Source: JBCCIM01 sp965263205 (GTDB lineage Bacteria; Bacteroidota; Rhodothermia; Rhodothermales; JAHQVL01). Taken from it: DNA of 64,000 nucleotides. The notes under the pieces are model-generated. The model made no database searches. It saw nothing but the letters and a program-made list of their open reading frames with translations, and had not been told where the DNA came from. Positions 27,154 to 37,003 of this stretch are shown piece after piece. The stretch's first letter is position 1. Each line of letters opens with the position of its first letter. The position numbers were made by a program, and so were the translations under genes. The DNA lies in NCBI GenBank assembly GCA_965263205.1, contig CBDHHF010000032.1:186001-250000 (forward strand), given 5' to 3'.

Positions 27154-27302
27154 GTGCCCAGTTGCAATGACTTTGATTTAATGCAACCACCTTGCCAAAC
27201 GCTAAAAAAGCTCAAAAAAGGCGATTTTAATTTTTTAGTCCGGCAAATTGCTGCAAAGTAGTGCATCAATTTGCATCTTCTGTAAAAAAATGCAAACCTA
27301 CC

Positions 27303-28586
27303 ATGCCCCGCTACTTACCTGTATCTACCACCTCCTGCATACTGATGCTGTTACTCACTGCTTGCTCAGATTTCCCGCCGGCTGAGCCGCAGGCAACTTG
27401 GTACAAAGGCAATTTACACACGCACACCCTCTGGAGTGATGGTGATGATTATCCCGAAATGGTTATAAAATGGTATCGCGAGCAAGAATACCATTTTCTG
27501 GCGCTATCTGATCATAATATCCTTTCGGAAGGTGAGCGATGGATACCCATAGTCCACAATAGAGGTGGCCAGGCGGCTTTTGACAAATACAAGGCAACCT
27601 TTGGGGCAGACTGGGTGGAAGAACGCGTATTACGCGATACCGCCTGGGTGCGGTTGAAAACATTCGATGAGTACAGGCGCTTGTTTGAAGTGCCGGATAC
27701 CTTCCTGATGATTCCTGCAGAAGAGATCACAGACGGCTTCGATGGTAAACCCATTCATGTCAATGCTACAAACATTAGGGCGCATATCGCGCCACAGGGT
27801 GGCGAGAGTGTTCGTGAGGTTATGCAGCGAAATGTTGATGCGGTACTGGCGCAACGGGACAGCCTGGACGTGCCGATGTTTCCGCACATCAATCATCCGA
27901 ATTTTGGATGGGCCGTGACGGCAGAAGATCTTGCAGCACTGGAAGGGGAGCAATTCTTTGAGGTGTATAATGGGCACCCGCTTGTGAGAAACTATGGCGT
28001 AGCGCCGCGACCGGGCATGGAGCGCATGTGGGATATTATTCTCACCAGACGGTTGCTTCGTGGGCAGCCTTTGATGTACGGCATTGCGGTGGACGACAGC
28101 CATCACTACCATGAAATAGGGACATTCAAAAGCAATACGGGACGTGCCTGGGTGATGGTGTATGCGTCTTCATTATCTGCAGAAGCTATTATCGAAGCGA
28201 TGGAGGCCGGCAATTTCTACGGATCTACAGGTGTTACGCTGCAAGAGCTGGTTGTAGATGCAGAAGGTGTTTCGCTGACAATTGATGCAGAGCCTGGCGT
28301 GTCGTATGAGACGACCTTTATCGGCACCCCTGTATTACACGACACCACAAGCAGTGCCCAGGCTATAGATGGTGAAGTGATCTCCCGGAGATATAGCGAT
28401 TCCGTTGGGAAGATACTCGCTACCCAGGAAGGGGCCACCGTGCGCTATACGTTTGAAGGAGATGAATTGTACGTTCGTGCGCGGATCACATCAACAAAAC
28501 CAAAAGAGAATCCCTACCAGGCCGGCGAAACGGAAATGGCCTGGATTCAGCCGGTAGCAGTGGGCGCTGCAGTTGAGAAGCAATAG
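27303..28586 (+). CDS. Lipoprotein with PHP-type metal-dependent phosphoesterase-like domain
   Basis: A 427-residue lipoprotein (lipobox LLTAC, Cys21 counted from ATG 27303) with an N-terminal PHP-like domain. It carries NLHTHTLWSDGDD with the metal-binding HxH, ALSDHN, then PAEEIT, PHINHPN and GIAVDDSHHYHE, which provide the expected His/Asp ligands. The C-terminal portion is beta-rich (VSLTIDAEPGVSYETTF). PHP domains hydrolyse phosphoesters using a trinuclear metal site, but this secreted type is uncharacterised. I chose ATG 27303 because it places the charged n-region and lipobox correctly; the ATG at 27261 adds a 14-residue leader. Confidence 0.75.
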   Translation: MPRYLPVSTTSCILMLLLTACSDFPPAEPQATWYKGNLHTHTLWSDGDDYPEMVIKWYREQEYHFLALSDHNILSEGERWIPIVHNRGGQAAFDKYKATFGADWVEERVLRDTAWVRLKTFDEYRRLFEVPDTFLMIPAEEITDGFDGKPIHVNATNIRAHIAPQGGESVREVMQRNVDAVLAQRDSLDVPMFPHINHPNFGWAVTAEDLAALEGEQFFEVYNGHPLVRNYGVAPRPGMERMWDIILTRRLLRGQPLMYGIAVDDSHHYHEIGTFKSNTGRAWVMVYASSLSAEAIIEAMEAGNFYGSTGVTLQELVVDAEGVSLTIDAEPGVSYETTFIGTPVLHDTTSSAQAIDGEVISRRYSDSVGKILATQEGATVRYTFEGDELYVRARITSTKPKENPYQAGETEMAWIQPVAVGAAVEKQ

Positions 28587-28617
28587 GAGCCTTTTCCAGG
28601 TAAACGCTACGTTCAGG

Positions 28618-28690
28618 CACAAAAACCTTCAATCTGCAACTTGAAACCTTCAACCCAAATCAATCCCCAGATTGATTTGCAACCCTAGTA
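28618..28690. repeat. Dispersed palindromic repeat, copy B
   Basis: Perfect 10-bp arms (28656-28665 and 28670-28679) around a CCCA loop are preceded by CCTTCAA-containing repeats at about 28625-28655. The reverse complement lines up with copy A at 2114-2200: hairpin first, then GGTTGAA-rich sequence. It sits between the PHP lipoprotein and the end of the EPS locus, partly touching the last codons of the wbaP-like gene. Confidence 0.65.
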
Positions 28691-30156
28691 GGCGCCTGAA
28701 CCTTTGACCACAGCCGTGATCGTGCGGATGAGAATTACTGCATCGAGCCAGAGTGACCAGTTTCGTACGTAGTACGGGTCCCACTGCTCCATGCCTTCGT
28801 TGCCGGAATCGCTGCGGCCCGATACCTGCCAGAGGCCGGTGATGCCCGGACGGACGCGCTCGCGGAGCTCTCGTACACGACGCGGCAATTCGTTGCTGTG
28901 ATACTGTGGTAATGGGCGCGGTCCTACGAGCGACATTTCGCCCCGGAGCACGTTGATCAGCTGTGGAAGTTCATCGAGGCTGAGCCGGCGCAAGATCTTG
29001 CCAATCTTTGTGATGCGCGGATCGTTACGCAGTTTGTAGAACGTCTCCCACTCCTGGCGCATTTCTTCGTCTTCTTCCAGCTTCTTGCGGAGGACATCCT
29101 CAGCGTTGGGTACCATGGTGCGGAATTTATACGTTTTGAACTTCTGGCCGCCGCGTCCTACGCGTTCTTGTCTAAAGAATGGATCGCCGCCATCTTCAAG
29201 TTTAATGAGGATGTATAAGCACGGCGCAGATGGGAAACCAGAAAGGTACGCTGAGCAGCACCAGGAGGTAGTCGAAAATCAAGAGCTTGGCCAGCCGTGA
29301 AAACGGGTTGATCAGGTTGGATGTGATTTCCAGGCCGAGTATCCCGTTGAGGTCGCGTGGGTTTAACCCACAGCGACGGCGTATCGAACATGTTTGGAAT
29401 GATCAACACGGACCGGTAGTACGATAGCGGGCCTTCAAGCAACTCTGCTAGCACGCGTGCACTACTCATGCTTGGCATCGTTAGATATCGCAACAGAAGC
29501 TTCAGGGGTGACCAGATTTGTGCCACCCTCGATAGGTACGTTCAGCAGATCCGTATTCCATGAATTGGGATCGTCATCAAAAATGCCAATCGGATTGTAT
29601 CCCAGGCCTTTTTCTTCCTGCAGGAAGCCAACAACCTGTTCGGCAAAATCGCCGCCACCGTAAATAACCGTGGGCAGTCCCCACTGGTTGAAACGAGATG
29701 AGGGTACGCTTGACGAGCCACCGCATAAAGGGCACCGATACGACGCTGACCAAAAAGGACAGGGTAAGGGTGATACGGCTTACGGACTCTGACATTTTAC
29801 TGATAAAGAGCACAACAGCAGCGCCTGCAAACACGACAATGAGCAGCAGGGTGGTGCGCCTGTAGCTCCTCCACAGGCCCAAGGCCCCAGCTAGGCAGCA
29901 ATTGGGTGATACGGATGCGCCAACCCACCATGCGGGGATGAGATACCAGGCCCATTCAGGAATCAAGGAGCGCGCCTTGCCAGAAAAAACGAATGGAGCC
30001 GGCCACAAGAAACGCAAACACAATCGCCAGCATATCGCCGGCCGCGAGGACGATGACATTCTGGAATCGGTGTTTCCAATATGATACAAGCCTTTCTCCT
30101 GATCGAGGAAGTCGGTCGAAGAACGACCGCTCGGAAAGTACCTCTACAAGTTCCAT
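28685..30156 (-). pseudogene. WbaP-type polyprenyl-phosphate sugar-1-phosphate transferase, multiple +1 frameshifts
   Basis: One gene in about eight pieces. From ATG 30156 the frames give a multi-helix membrane domain (VIVLAAGDMLAIVFAFLVAG; WYLIPAWWVGAS; LLPSWGLGPVEEL). A CoA-binding-like Rossmann segment (WGLPTVIYGGGDFAEQVV, IGIFDDDP, TMPSMSSARVLAELLEG) follows, with another helix and the catalytic bacterial sugar-transferase domain (KFKTYKFRTMVPNAEDV, RLSLDELPQLINVLRGEMSL, VGPRP, RPGITGLWQVSGR), intact from about 29210 to the stop. The reconstructed length (about 485 residues) matches WbaP, which starts polysaccharide chains by moving a sugar phosphate onto undecaprenyl phosphate. Shifts lie near 29216, 29363, 29485, 29696, 29862, 29914 and 29964. 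All are consistent with a single extra base except 29914, which needs one deletion or two insertions. Confidence 0.85.
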
Positions 30157-30567
30157 TCGCTAAACTACGTAATTGAAAGTGGGGAGCTTCCTGGGAAGTG
30201 AAAAATCAGAACGAAGATGCGAAGTGCTCGTACATCTGGTCGCAATCAGATGCTGCAGTTTCTGTGTTAAGCCGGTTGGTGTTTCATCCCGTTCGCTTAC
30301 AGCAGATACCTGCTGCGGCCGAGTCGGACATGCAGTAGGAAGATACAAAACATGCCTTGATGGAATGACTCATCCTTTAGGTGTAGTCCAGGATGCGCCA
30401 TAGCGCATATTACCGCGTGGCCTTTGGTGCGTTGGAGAATAGCTGAAATGAACGCAGCCACAGGTACACCAGTGCATACAATGCGGATTCAGCAGTGCAT
30501 ACAAATGCGGATTCAAGCCCTGAACCAGGCCTGAATCCGCATGAATAACGAAATGATTTACCGTAAC
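30157..30567. other. Intergenic region with direct and inverted repeats
   Basis: About 410 bp between the wbaP-like start and the end of the UDP-xylose synthase gene. No convincing ORF. Near its right end, two imperfect direct copies of a 22-bp unit (30471-30491 and 30494-30515, both ending ATGCGGATTCA) are followed by the inverse TGAATCCGCAT at 30532-30542. The second copy can therefore form an 11-bp hairpin, extendable to 15 bp with one mismatch. The rest may hold the wbaP promoter, but I see no consensus element. Confidence 0.6.
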
Positions 30568-31520
30568 TTATGCGGAAGTAAGCTCCACTTCTTCATTCTG
30601 GAAGAAGGCCAATGTGCGTCTGCAGTCCTTCCTTGCGGTCGACTTGTGGTGACCACTGCAGTTTGCTTTTTGCCTTGCTGATATCAGGCTGGCGCACTTT
30701 GGGGTCATCTGCCGGCAGATCTTTGAAAATGATCTCACTATTGCTGCCGGTGAGTTCAACAACTTCACGGGCAAAATCAAGAATAGAGATTTCATCCGGG
30801 TTGCCAATGTTGACGGGCTCAACCTCGTCGCTCATCAGCAGTCGGAAAATCCCGTCTACCAGATCTGTCAACATAGCAGAAAGAACGCGTCTGACTGCCG
30901 TCACCAAATACAGTGATCGGTTCGCCGGCCAGCGCTTGCTTCATGAAGGTCGGCAAAGCACGCCCATCATCGAGGCGCATCCGGGGACCGTAGGTGTTAA
31001 AAATACGGATCAGCCGGGTCTCTACGTCGTGATACCGGTGATACGCCATTGTCATTGCTTCAGCAAACCGCTTAGCTTCATCGTACACCCCGCGCATACC
31101 AATTGGGTTCACGTTGCCCCAGTACTCTTCCGACTGCGGGTGAACCAATGGATCTCCATACACCTCGCTGGTAGAGGCGAGCAGAAGACGCGCTTTTTTA
31201 GCTTTTGCCAGGCCAAGTGCTTTGTGCGTCCCGAGTGCGCCTACCTTGAGTGTCTGAATGGGATACTTCAGGTAATCGATCGGGGATGCCGGGCTGGCAA
31301 AGTGCAGGATATAATCGAGCGGACCTTCAACATAAATGAAGTTGGTCACATCGTGCTCGATGAAAGAAAAGTTTGGATTGCCGATGAGATGGGCAATGTT
31401 ATCTGGGCGGCCCGTAATAAAGTTGTCGACACAAATTACCTCGTGGCCTTCTTTAATGAAGCGATCACAAAGATGTGATCCGAGGAATCCAGCGCCGCCT
31501 GTTACCAAAGTTCGTTTCAT
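30568..31520 (-). pseudogene. UDP-glucuronate decarboxylase (UDP-xylose synthase), two +1 frameshifts
   Basis: A short-chain dehydrogenase/reductase that converts UDP-glucuronate to UDP-xylose. From ATG 31520 the first frame has TGGAGFLGSHLCD (NAD loop), ASTSEVYGDP, the YDEAKRF catalytic Tyr/Lys pair and RIFNTYGPRM. It runs to FCYVD, continues one base later as DLVDGIFRLLMSDEVEP, and shifts again to RTLAFFQNEEVELTSA before the stop at 30568. Removing one base near 30866 and one near 30619 yields 316 residues, the normal length. Ugd, which makes its substrate, lies 4 bp upstream, so the two are an operon within the EPS locus. The active-site half is intact in the first frame. Confidence 0.85.
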
Positions 31521-31524
31521 CTCC

Positions 31525-32910
31525 TTAAGAATGATTTACGTTACTACCGTCTGTTAATACTGCATCAGACGCATTCGCAGGGTAATGCGGCCGGCCAATA
31601 GAATAGTATTCGAAGCCAAGCTCAGCCATTCTTTCTGGCTTAAACAAGTTACGTCCATCAAAGACAAGCGGCGATTTCATAAGGCCGCGCATCTTGTTGA
31701 AGTCTGGACGCCGGAATTCATGCCATTCGGTGCAAATGATCAGGGCATCTACATCGTTCAGCAAAGCATACCGGTCTTCCGCATAACCAAGTTTGTCGCC
31801 CAGTACGGCTTTTGTCGTCTCAATAGCCTCCGGGTCAAATGCGGTGATGGAAGCGCCACGTTCGATCAATTCTTCGATGATTACGTGTGACGGTGCTTCG
31901 CGGACGTCATCTGTGTTTGGCTTGAACGCCAGGCCCCATACGGCAAACTTCTTGCCGGTCACGTCGCCATCAAACTGTTCGAGGATCCGATCTACGAGGA
32001 TTCTGCGCTGTGTGTCGTTGACATTGAGCACAGCGTTCAAAATCGAGAAGTCATAGCCGTACTGGTCAGCCGTCTGTTTGAGGGCTTTTACGTCTTTAGG
32101 GAAGCAGCTTCCACCATAACCGATGCCGGGGTACAGGAATAATTTTCCGATTCGGCTGTCCAGGCCGATCCCAACACGAACGTTGTCTACATTGGCACCA
32201 ACGCGCTCACAAAGGTTGGCTACTTCGTTCATGAAGGTGATTTTAGTCGCCAGGAAAGAGTTGGCTGCGTACTTGGTCATTTCAGCAGAGCGCTCATCCA
32301 TCGCGAGGATCGGGTTGCCCTGGCGGACAAATGGCTCATAAAGGAGCTTCATCAGGTCCGCAGCGCGTTCGCTGGAAGCACCAATCACAACGCGCTCAGG
32401 CTTCATGAAGTCGTCGACAGCGACGCCTTCCCGCAAAAATTCTGGGTTGGAAACCACGTCAAAGTGTTCGTTGACAGTGAGGCCGGCCTGTGTCATGATG
32501 TCCCGCACTTTGTCTGCCGTACCAACGGGCACTGTGCTTTTGTTGACAATCACTTTGTATCCAAGGGCTGGGTCAGCAATGAGCAGGTCTGCGATGTTGC
32601 CGGCAACGCCGAGTACGTACGAGAGATCTGCTGAGCCGTCTTCAGATGGGGGAGTAGGCAATGCCAGAAAAATGATCTCTGCGTGTTTTACTGCTTCCAG
32701 TAATTCCGTTGTGAAACGCAGGCGTCCTTCACGCAGATTGCGCTCGAAGAAAACTTCCAGACCGGGCTCAAAAATGGTAATGTTGCCATTTGACAAACTT
32801 TCGACTTTTCGCTCATCTATATCAACACAAACAACATCATACCCCATCTCGGCGAAACAGGTACCTGAAACAAGGCCAACATATCCAGTTCCAACAATGG
32901 CAATATTCAT
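31525..32910 (-). CDS. ugd: UDP-glucose 6-dehydrogenase
   Basis: A 461-residue cytoplasmic enzyme oxidising UDP-glucose to UDP-glucuronate with two NAD+. It starts with MNIAIVGTGYVGLVSGTCFAE (Rossmann loop). NKSTVPVGT and NPEFLREG follow, and the catalytic Cys is in GYGGSCFPKD near residue 265. The C-terminal UDP-binding domain carries VWGLAFKPNTDDVREAP. Length is typical. It precedes the decarboxylase by 4 bp, giving a two-step route to UDP-xylose and also UDP-glucuronate for the polysaccharide. Confidence 0.95.
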   Translation of the reverse strand: MNIAIVGTGYVGLVSGTCFAEMGYDVVCVDIDERKVESLSNGNITIFEPGLEVFFERNLREGRLRFTTELLEAVKHAEIIFLALPTPPSEDGSADLSYVLGVAGNIADLLIADPALGYKVIVNKSTVPVGTADKVRDIMTQAGLTVNEHFDVVSNPEFLREGVAVDDFMKPERVVIGASSERAADLMKLLYEPFVRQGNPILAMDERSAEMTKYAANSFLATKITFMNEVANLCERVGANVDNVRVGIGLDSRIGKLFLYPGIGYGGSCFPKDVKALKQTADQYGYDFSILNAVLNVNDTQRRILVDRILEQFDGDVTGKKFAVWGLAFKPNTDDVREAPSHVIIEELIERGASITAFDPEAIETTKAVLGDKLGYAEDRYALLNDVDALIICTEWHEFRRPDFNKMRGLMKSPLVFDGRNLFKPERMAELGFEYYSIGRPHYPANASDAVLTDGSNVNHS

Positions 32911-32950
32911 TAGAATCTATAGTTAAAAGGTAATAATTAATTGAAATGGC

Positions 32951-33016
32951 GCTGCCCCTTCAGAACGAAGGGGCAGCTTACAAGCGCGGCAATACACCTG
33001 GCTGCGCAGGTGTATT
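32951..33016. repeat. Pair of adjacent perfect hairpins between sat-cysC and ugd
   Basis: Arms of 10 bp at 32951-32960/32968-32977 (7-nt loop) and again at 32991-33000/33007-33016 (6-nt loop). They occupy most of the 144-bp gap between two co-oriented minus-strand genes. No T-run follows on the minus strand, so they look more like mRNA-stabilising or processing hairpins, or a weak terminator, than a strong intrinsic terminator. Confidence 0.6.
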
Positions 33017-33054
33017 ACCAATGCCGGGATCAAAAAACTACCTGTTGGGCCAGA

Positions 33055-34776
33055 TTACTTCTCCAGGTAGCCGAGTTCAAAGAGCTTGTTGAGCACTTTA
33101 AGCGCACTCTCTTCAATTGTTTCATCAGCCGTCTTGCAAACAACATCGGCATTTTCAGGCGCTTCATAAGGATCGTCGATGCCGGTGAAGCCTTTGATCA
33201 GGCCGGCACGGGCTTTTGCGTACAATCCTTTGGTGTCGCGCTCTTCCACAACTGCGAGCGGTGCATCAACAAATACCTCTACATAACCGCCGAAGCTGTT
33301 GATAAGGTCTTCGTTTACCTTACGATCTGCGTAGTACGGCGCGATCGGTGCACAGATGGCGATGCCACGGTGTTTTGTGATTTCGCTGGCTACGTAACCG
33401 ATACGCTGTACGTTGATTGAGCGGTCTTCAGCAGAGAAGCCAAGGCCTTTGCTCAGGTGTGTACGTACCACATCGCCGTCGAGCAGCGTAACAGGCCGGC
33501 TGGTCACTTCGAGCAGTTTTGTCATCAATGCGTTAGCAATGGTTGACTTGCCAGAGCCAGAGAGGCCGGTGAAGAATACCGTGAAACCCTGCTGGTTTTT
33601 CGGCGGATGCGTTTTGCGCAGCTCAGCAACAACCTCTGAGTAAGAGAACCAATCAGGAATATCTTCGCCAGCAGCAAGACGACGGCGCAACTCAGTACCT
33701 GAGATGTTCAGCGTTTCTTCGCCTTCTTCGACTTCGTCGATTGGCTTGTAGCCGTCAATTGCTGGTGCGTAAACCATAAGGCGGAATGGTACCATTTCGA
33801 TGCCCAGTTCTTCCTGGTGCTCGGTTACCAATTCCTGTGCGTCGTACGGTCCGTAGATTGGATCGCCGTTGCTGTCGTTGCCAGGACCGGCGTGGTCACG
33901 GCCAACAACAAGGTGTGTACATCCGTGGTTTTTACGGATGATGGCATGCCAGAGCGCTTCGCGCGGGCCGGCCATACGCATAGCCAGTGGAAGCAGGCTC
34001 AGCATGGCACGTCCTTCCGGATAGTGCTCGATCAATTTTTTGTAGCAACGTACGCGGGTGAAGTAGTCGATGTCGCCTGGTTTGGTCATGCCAACTACAG
34101 GGTGAATCAACAGGCTGCCACCGATGCCGGCTGCGGCGCGGTCGGTCAGTTCTTTGTGCGCGCGGTGCATTGGGTTGCGTGTCTGGAAAGCAACTACACG
34201 GTCAGCGCCGTTTGCCTCGAACTCAGCACGGAGTTGTGCCGGCGTTTTACGCAGTTCGAGGAAATCGTAGTGGATTGGCATGGAGATGCCTTCGATGGCA
34301 CCACCAATGTAGTGGCTGCCGGCTGTGTCGAACAGGTACGCAACGGCAGGATGGGCTTTATCCTGGGTGCCAAAAGCTTTCTCGGCTTCGTTGGCTTTAT
34401 CTGGCGACCAGATGTCAGAAACGGTGATAATTGCTACAAGCAAACCGGTGCGGTCGCGGAGTGCAATTTTTTCGCCGGCGCTGTGGGCACCTGCAGTTTC
34501 TTCGTCCACGTCAAGCGTGATCGGCATCGGCCAGATGTTGCCGTCTGTAAGCCGCATGGTATCCAGTACGCTGTCGTAGTCGGCCTGGGACATAAACCCT
34601 TTTAACGGAGAGAAACCGCCAGATAAGAGCAATTCAATGTCGCAAAGTTGACGCGGCGTAAGCGTGATAGAAGGGTAGTTGATTGCTTCTTTTGTTGCTT
34701 TTTCTAATTCATCACCTGTAAGAAGCAACTCACAAAGCTCACCGCCATGAGGTTCAATTAATGTTTGGGTACTCAT
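33055..34776 (-). CDS. Bifunctional sulfate adenylyltransferase / adenylylsulfate kinase (PAPS synthesis)
   Basis: A 573-residue fusion. The N-terminal two thirds is ATP sulfurylase, with QTRNPMHRAH (nucleotide-binding HxxH), GRDHAGPGND and ISGTELRRRLAAGEDIPDWF. The C-terminal third is APS kinase, with P-loop GLSGSGKST near residue 405, LLDGDVVRTHLSKGLGFS, and DTKGLYAKARAG. Together they make PAPS from sulfate and ATP. The arrangement (sulfurylase first, kinase last) is a known bacterial fusion used either for assimilation or sulfation. Two PAPS-dependent sulfotransferases sit in the same polysaccharide locus and no APS/PAPS reductase is nearby, so sulfate-donor supply is the likely role. Confidence 0.92.
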   Translation of the reverse strand: MSTQTLIEPHGGELCELLLTGDELEKATKEAINYPSITLTPRQLCDIELLLSGGFSPLKGFMSQADYDSVLDTMRLTDGNIWPMPITLDVDEETAGAHSAGEKIALRDRTGLLVAIITVSDIWSPDKANEAEKAFGTQDKAHPAVAYLFDTAGSHYIGGAIEGISMPIHYDFLELRKTPAQLRAEFEANGADRVVAFQTRNPMHRAHKELTDRAAAGIGGSLLIHPVVGMTKPGDIDYFTRVRCYKKLIEHYPEGRAMLSLLPLAMRMAGPREALWHAIIRKNHGCTHLVVGRDHAGPGNDSNGDPIYGPYDAQELVTEHQEELGIEMVPFRLMVYAPAIDGYKPIDEVEEGEETLNISGTELRRRLAAGEDIPDWFSYSEVVAELRKTHPPKNQQGFTVFFTGLSGSGKSTIANALMTKLLEVTSRPVTLLDGDVVRTHLSKGLGFSAEDRSINVQRIGYVASEITKHRGIAICAPIAPYYADRKVNEDLINSFGGYVEVFVDAPLAVVEERDTKGLYAKARAGLIKGFTGIDDPYEAPENADVVCKTADETIEESALKVLNKLFELGYLEK

Positions 34777-34822
34777 TCGTCTATTAGTTTATCGTTTAGG
34801 GTTTTGGCATGCAGCCAGTGTA

Positions 34823-35590
34823 TCAGCCTGGTGCCTTGGCAGAAATCATTTGCCTGATAAAAAGAAGTACAAATCGAGGATTGTGCTTGAAGTACCGTTT
34901 CCACAACCGCCGGGGCTCCATCAATAACCGAAAAAGCCATTCGAGTCCGACACGCTGCATCCACGATGGGGCTTGCTTTACCCGACCTGTGTGAAAGTCG
35001 AATGCGGCGCCAACACCAAGCATCACAGCAGAGAGCTTATCTTTATGCTCTGCCATCCATTTTTCTTGCTTTGGGCATCCAATCCCCACAAATAATATGC
35101 GGACGCCCGATTCATTGATTTGCCTGGTATACTGCACGTCTTCCTCCGGTGTGAGCGGGCGGAAGGGGGGTGCAATTTTACAATTTATGTTGATACCCGG
35201 ATAATTTGTCTCGAGGAACTGGACAAAAGCCTCGAGGCTTTCTGGGGTACCGCCATACAAACCAATAGGGATACCTTCTGCGGCTGCCCGTTCGCATACG
35301 TGGAGGGTAAGGTCAGGACCGTATACACGCGTTGCGTCGGGTACGCCGAGGAGTTTTAGTGCCCAGACGAGCGGAACACCGTCTGGCGTTACAAGGTCAG
35401 CTCCGTTGACCACGCTTTGGAACGCCTGATCATCATGGCTTTCCATTACCATGTGCACGTTAGCGGCACAGACATATCGGGATTGTCCATTAGATGCCCA
35501 GTTCACTACCCGCCCTGCGGCATCTGGGTAGCTGGTCACATCGACGTGCATATTTAAAATGTCCCGATAGTCCCTTTCTGTCTTTATCAT
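34823..35590 (-). CDS. WecG/TagA/CpsF-family (GT26) glycosyltransferase
   Basis: A 255-residue enzyme with the family hallmarks: NVHMVMESHDD, GADLVTPDGVPLVWALKLLG, RVYGPDLTLHVCERA, GLYGGTPESLEAFV, FVGIGCPKQEKWM and a C-terminal basic amphipathic tail (LEWLFRLLMEPRRLWKRYF) that attaches to the membrane. Members add ManNAc, GlcA or related sugars to lipid-linked acceptors, often as the second transfer after WbaP/WecA. UDP-glucuronate made by Ugd is a plausible donor here, but this is inference. Confidence 0.9.
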   Translation of the reverse strand: MIKTERDYRDILNMHVDVTSYPDAAGRVVNWASNGQSRYVCAANVHMVMESHDDQAFQSVVNGADLVTPDGVPLVWALKLLGVPDATRVYGPDLTLHVCERAAAEGIPIGLYGGTPESLEAFVQFLETNYPGININCKIAPPFRPLTPEEDVQYTRQINESGVRILFVGIGCPKQEKWMAEHKDKLSAVMLGVGAAFDFHTGRVKQAPSWMQRVGLEWLFRLLMEPRRLWKRYFKHNPRFVLLFIRQMISAKAPG

Positions 35591-35746
35591 TAGACCTGTC
35601 TAAGCAGGAAGGAGCATCCAAAATTATCAAATCCAACCAAACTTACTTCTTGTTCGTAGCAGCCTGGTTTTCATGCTGAAAAGGAAAAGCCTTCGAAAAA
35701 TTAAGGGTTAATAAAATTAATACAGCGATTAATGCTGGCATTGAGA

Positions 35747-36997
35747 CTACAATTCGTGCAGCGCTTTTTCTGGTAAATTCTTCACGACCGACTGGTACAT
35801 TTTTGTCATTTCAGCGGCCTTTACGGTCCAATTGTTCTGGCGGGCAAATTCCAGCCCCGTTTTACTCATGTGCGGGAGTTTTTCCGGATTTTCATGAATA
35901 TCCGTCAGGGCCTTTGCAAGCCGGTTGATTGTGGCTTCGGGTGTTGATACGTCGACCCGAATGCCGGCGCCGTCTGGGACAAAGTCATGCGCCCCCTGGT
36001 GATCCAGGGTAACAATGGCGAGCCCGTTACTCATAGCCTCTAACAGTTGGGAGCCAAATGAGTCGCGCAAGCTGGTGAACAGGAAAACCTCATGCTGTTC
36101 ATACGCGCGCTGTACTTCATCCCATGGCACTCTGCCTTTCCACTCAACGCGGTCAGCGAGGCCCATGTCCTGGATCCAGTTATTGACATATACATCTTCT
36201 GGACCGTCACCCAGGATGGTCATACGGAACGGAAAATCCAGTTTGGCCAGTACCTGAAGTGATAACTTAATGGCCTTCCTTTCAAGCAACCGGCCTACCC
36301 ATAAAATGTTCATCCGGTTGTCCATGAAGCCGGTCTTTGGAGCTTCAGCAAAGTAGTGATCCGGAAGGCCCGTGTCGAGGAATAACGCTGATCGGTTTGC
36401 GCCCATCTGGTCTGCTATGCGCAACGTGTCGCTGTTGGTCGCCAGTAACAGTTCGGTATGGCGAAGCATTTTCTTGGTTGACGGCAGCGAAGGCAGTACT
36501 TTTTTGGTGATGTACGTCCGAATGGATTCCTGTCGCCAGCGGGTTGGGAAATACGGCTTGAAGGCCTCCGGCGCCACTTGTCCGCCGCCAACGGGGCCAA
36601 AAACGAATGGCTTGTCTTTGAGTCGCCATAGCCAGGAGCCACCGATGAGGCTGCCCCATGTCACGTGGTGCGCCAGGTCAAAATCTTCCGATTTAAGCAA
36701 CTGCTGGGCTTGTTTGTATGCGGCTTTCTGCCACAGGAAATAGTGCGCGTACACGCCAAAGATGCCTTTCATGGCCGGCTTGTATCGCGCTGGAATATCT
36801 ACAAAAATAAAACGCAGGTTCGGGATGGGGTTTTCCTGCATTTCCTGCTCAACTTTGTCTTGCGCCCAATTCCTGGTAAGCACGCATACCTCATGCCCTT
36901 CACGGGCCAGGTGTGTGGACCAGTTCCAGCCGAAGCCTTCTTCCGAGCCGCGGTGGGGTTCGCAAGCATATGCAGACAGCAGTACTTTCATGCTCAT
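35747..36997 (-). CDS. Family 4-type glycosyltransferase (GT-B)
   Basis: A 416-residue GT-B enzyme. The N-terminal acceptor domain shows KVLLSAYACEPHRGSEEGFGWN. The donor domain has NILWVGRLLERKAIKLSLQVL, MTILGDGPEDVYV, VEWKGRVPWDEVQRAYEQHEVFLFTSLRDSFGSQLLEAMSNGLAIV with the E-x7-E-type motif, and a C-terminal helix. It uses a nucleotide-sugar donor on the cytoplasmic face during repeat-unit assembly. The exact sugar is unknown. It sits 6 bp downstream of the beta-helix/dockerin gene, so the two are co-transcribed. Confidence 0.9.
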   Translation of the reverse strand: MSMKVLLSAYACEPHRGSEEGFGWNWSTHLAREGHEVCVLTRNWAQDKVEQEMQENPIPNLRFIFVDIPARYKPAMKGIFGVYAHYFLWQKAAYKQAQQLLKSEDFDLAHHVTWGSLIGGSWLWRLKDKPFVFGPVGGGQVAPEAFKPYFPTRWRQESIRTYITKKVLPSLPSTKKMLRHTELLLATNSDTLRIADQMGANRSALFLDTGLPDHYFAEAPKTGFMDNRMNILWVGRLLERKAIKLSLQVLAKLDFPFRMTILGDGPEDVYVNNWIQDMGLADRVEWKGRVPWDEVQRAYEQHEVFLFTSLRDSFGSQLLEAMSNGLAIVTLDHQGAHDFVPDGAGIRVDVSTPEATINRLAKALTDIHENPEKLPHMSKTGLEFARQNNWTVKAAEMTKMYQSVVKNLPEKALHEL

Positions 36998-37003
36998 GTA
37001 TCG

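Noticed and set aside
28685..29116. A short stand-alone sugar transferase gene
   Set aside because: The frame continues upstream through other frames of a full WbaP gene with matching membrane and Rossmann parts, so it is a fragment of one gene.
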